This document shows positions 63,514-64,000 of a stretch of DNA of 64,000 nucleotides, one piece after another; the stretch's first letter is position 1, and the number at the start of each line of letters is the position of its first letter. Source of the DNA: Craterostigma plantagineum (taxonomy: Eukaryota; Streptophyta; Magnoliopsida; Lamiales; Linderniaceae); the NCBI GenBank assembly GCA_027422505.1, contig JAPQWV010000001.1, forward strand, positions 3,658,001 through 3,722,000. Direction: 5' to 3'. The notes beneath the pieces are model-generated. The model saw only the letters and a list, made by a program, of their open reading frames with translations. It was not told where the DNA came from and did no database searches. A program made the translations under genes and the position numbers.

Positions 63514-64000
63514 TATAGCATGTCCCCAACAAGACGAGGGAAGCTTTGACTTCATCAATAATGGCCTTGCAATTAATTGCAGGCGTTTCATCAACAATTC
63601 TACAAGACTGTTTTGCGTACGAACATGTGGCACATGATGCTCAACATCAATACCAATAGACATACAATAATCACTTTCTTGGAAGTAAATTCACCAGCAT
63701 TATCAAGGCGTATTTTCTTTATCGGATAATATGAAAAACGTGCTCTTAATCGAATCAACTGAGCAAGTAATCTCGCAATGCCACGTTCCTTGTAGATAAT
63801 AAACATACATGCGCATCAATAAATACCATAAAATATGTAAATGGTCCCCATGATGGGTGGATCGGCCCACAAATATCACCATGCATACGTTCCAAAAATA
63901 CAATAGATTCATTCTTTACTTTCATCGGTGATGGCTGAATAATTAACTTCCCTTTAGAGCAAGCGACACAAGATAATTCACTAGATTGAAGAATCCTCTG
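63514..64000 (-). pseudogene. Integrase core of copia B (partial at window edge)
   Basis: Minus-strand blocks: a KIRLDNAGEF-type Asp block (~63700; the final Glu is visible), MSIGIDVEHHVPHV (~63660), LQLIARPLLMKSKLPSSCWG (~63560). The Glu-block region reads QNSLVELLMK, where QNGLAEAFIK would be expected. Frames change at ~63660 and ~63710. The gene continues beyond the window. Confidence 0.78.

Larger units (their letters stand above)
59159..64000 (-). mobile_element. Ty1/copia retrotransposon B (runs off window)
   Basis: Minus-strand element. 3' LTR 59159-59455 (TATTATG..TACAACA on the minus strand), next to a CAAGGGGGAG polypurine tract (59456-59466). Then RNase H, RT, linker and integrase are read toward the right edge, where the 5' part is cut off. 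The pol sequence is close to copia A (shared PHVHTQN-type, GHAILH and YHGIS blocks), but the LTRs do not align, so they are sister families. It contains a Stowaway MITE (59708-59947) and a solo LTR (62133-63508). Confidence 0.83.

Noticed and set aside
1..64000. tRNA and rRNA genes
   Set aside because: None recognised by eye; the tRNA-like words found (TGGTATCAGAGC) are retrotransposon primer sites.

Overview
This is a stretch of plant nuclear genome, most likely from a eudicot. The evidence is spliced genes with GT-AG introns, a pectin-synthesis gene, a bZIP gene with the sucrose-control upstream ORF, a SHI/STY gene, long AT-rich intergenic DNA and dense nested transposons. Gene content would fit an asterid (perhaps Lamiales), but I cannot fix the order from sequence alone.

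Four host genes look intact. They are a ten-exon GAUT7-type galacturonosyltransferase (4922-7857, minus), an S1-group bZIP factor with two overlapping uORFs in its leader (44785-45642, plus), a two-exon LON-substrate-binding-domain protein, probably plastid (50187-51529, plus), and a two-exon SHI/STY/SRS zinc-finger factor (53692-55318, minus). They are not an operon and have no obvious joint function.

Almost everything else is mobile DNA. From 8958 to 18387 lies a decayed ~9.4-kb Mutator-like element with terminal inverted repeats and a 9-bp target duplication. It carries a MURA transposase relic (plus strand) converging on a DUF1985/Ulp1-protease relic (minus strand), that is, the KAONASHI type. 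It holds two MITEs and blocks of GC-rich GGGACCC-type repeats. From 20117 to 34553 lies a Ty1/copia element (copia A, target duplication TACAT). Its 5' LTR was split by a Ty3/gypsy element (20238-27603), its gag/protease segment is inverted, its gag holds a hAT MITE, and its integrase holds another hAT-like element that in turn holds a Mutator-type MITE. A larger member of that last MITE family (35012-41889) was split by a second copia element (copia C). The truncated 5' LTR of copia C is fused to a TRIM. From 46319 to 49537 is a very young gag-protease-only copia derivative with LTRs that look identical. From 59159 to the window end is a third copia (copia B, minus), interrupted by a Stowaway MITE and by a very GC-rich solo LTR (62133-63508).

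Most insertion calls rest on exact or near-exact target-site duplications read directly from the sequence. The gypsy insertion is also confirmed by an uninterrupted copy of its target in the other LTR of the same copia element. The most noteworthy signals are the uORF-controlled bZIP gene, the young gag-only retroelement, a hAT MITE family built from self-complementary CGGTT-type repeats, the KAONASHI-type element with a Tyr at the expected protease Cys, and two insertions at nearly the same integrase site in two copia copies.
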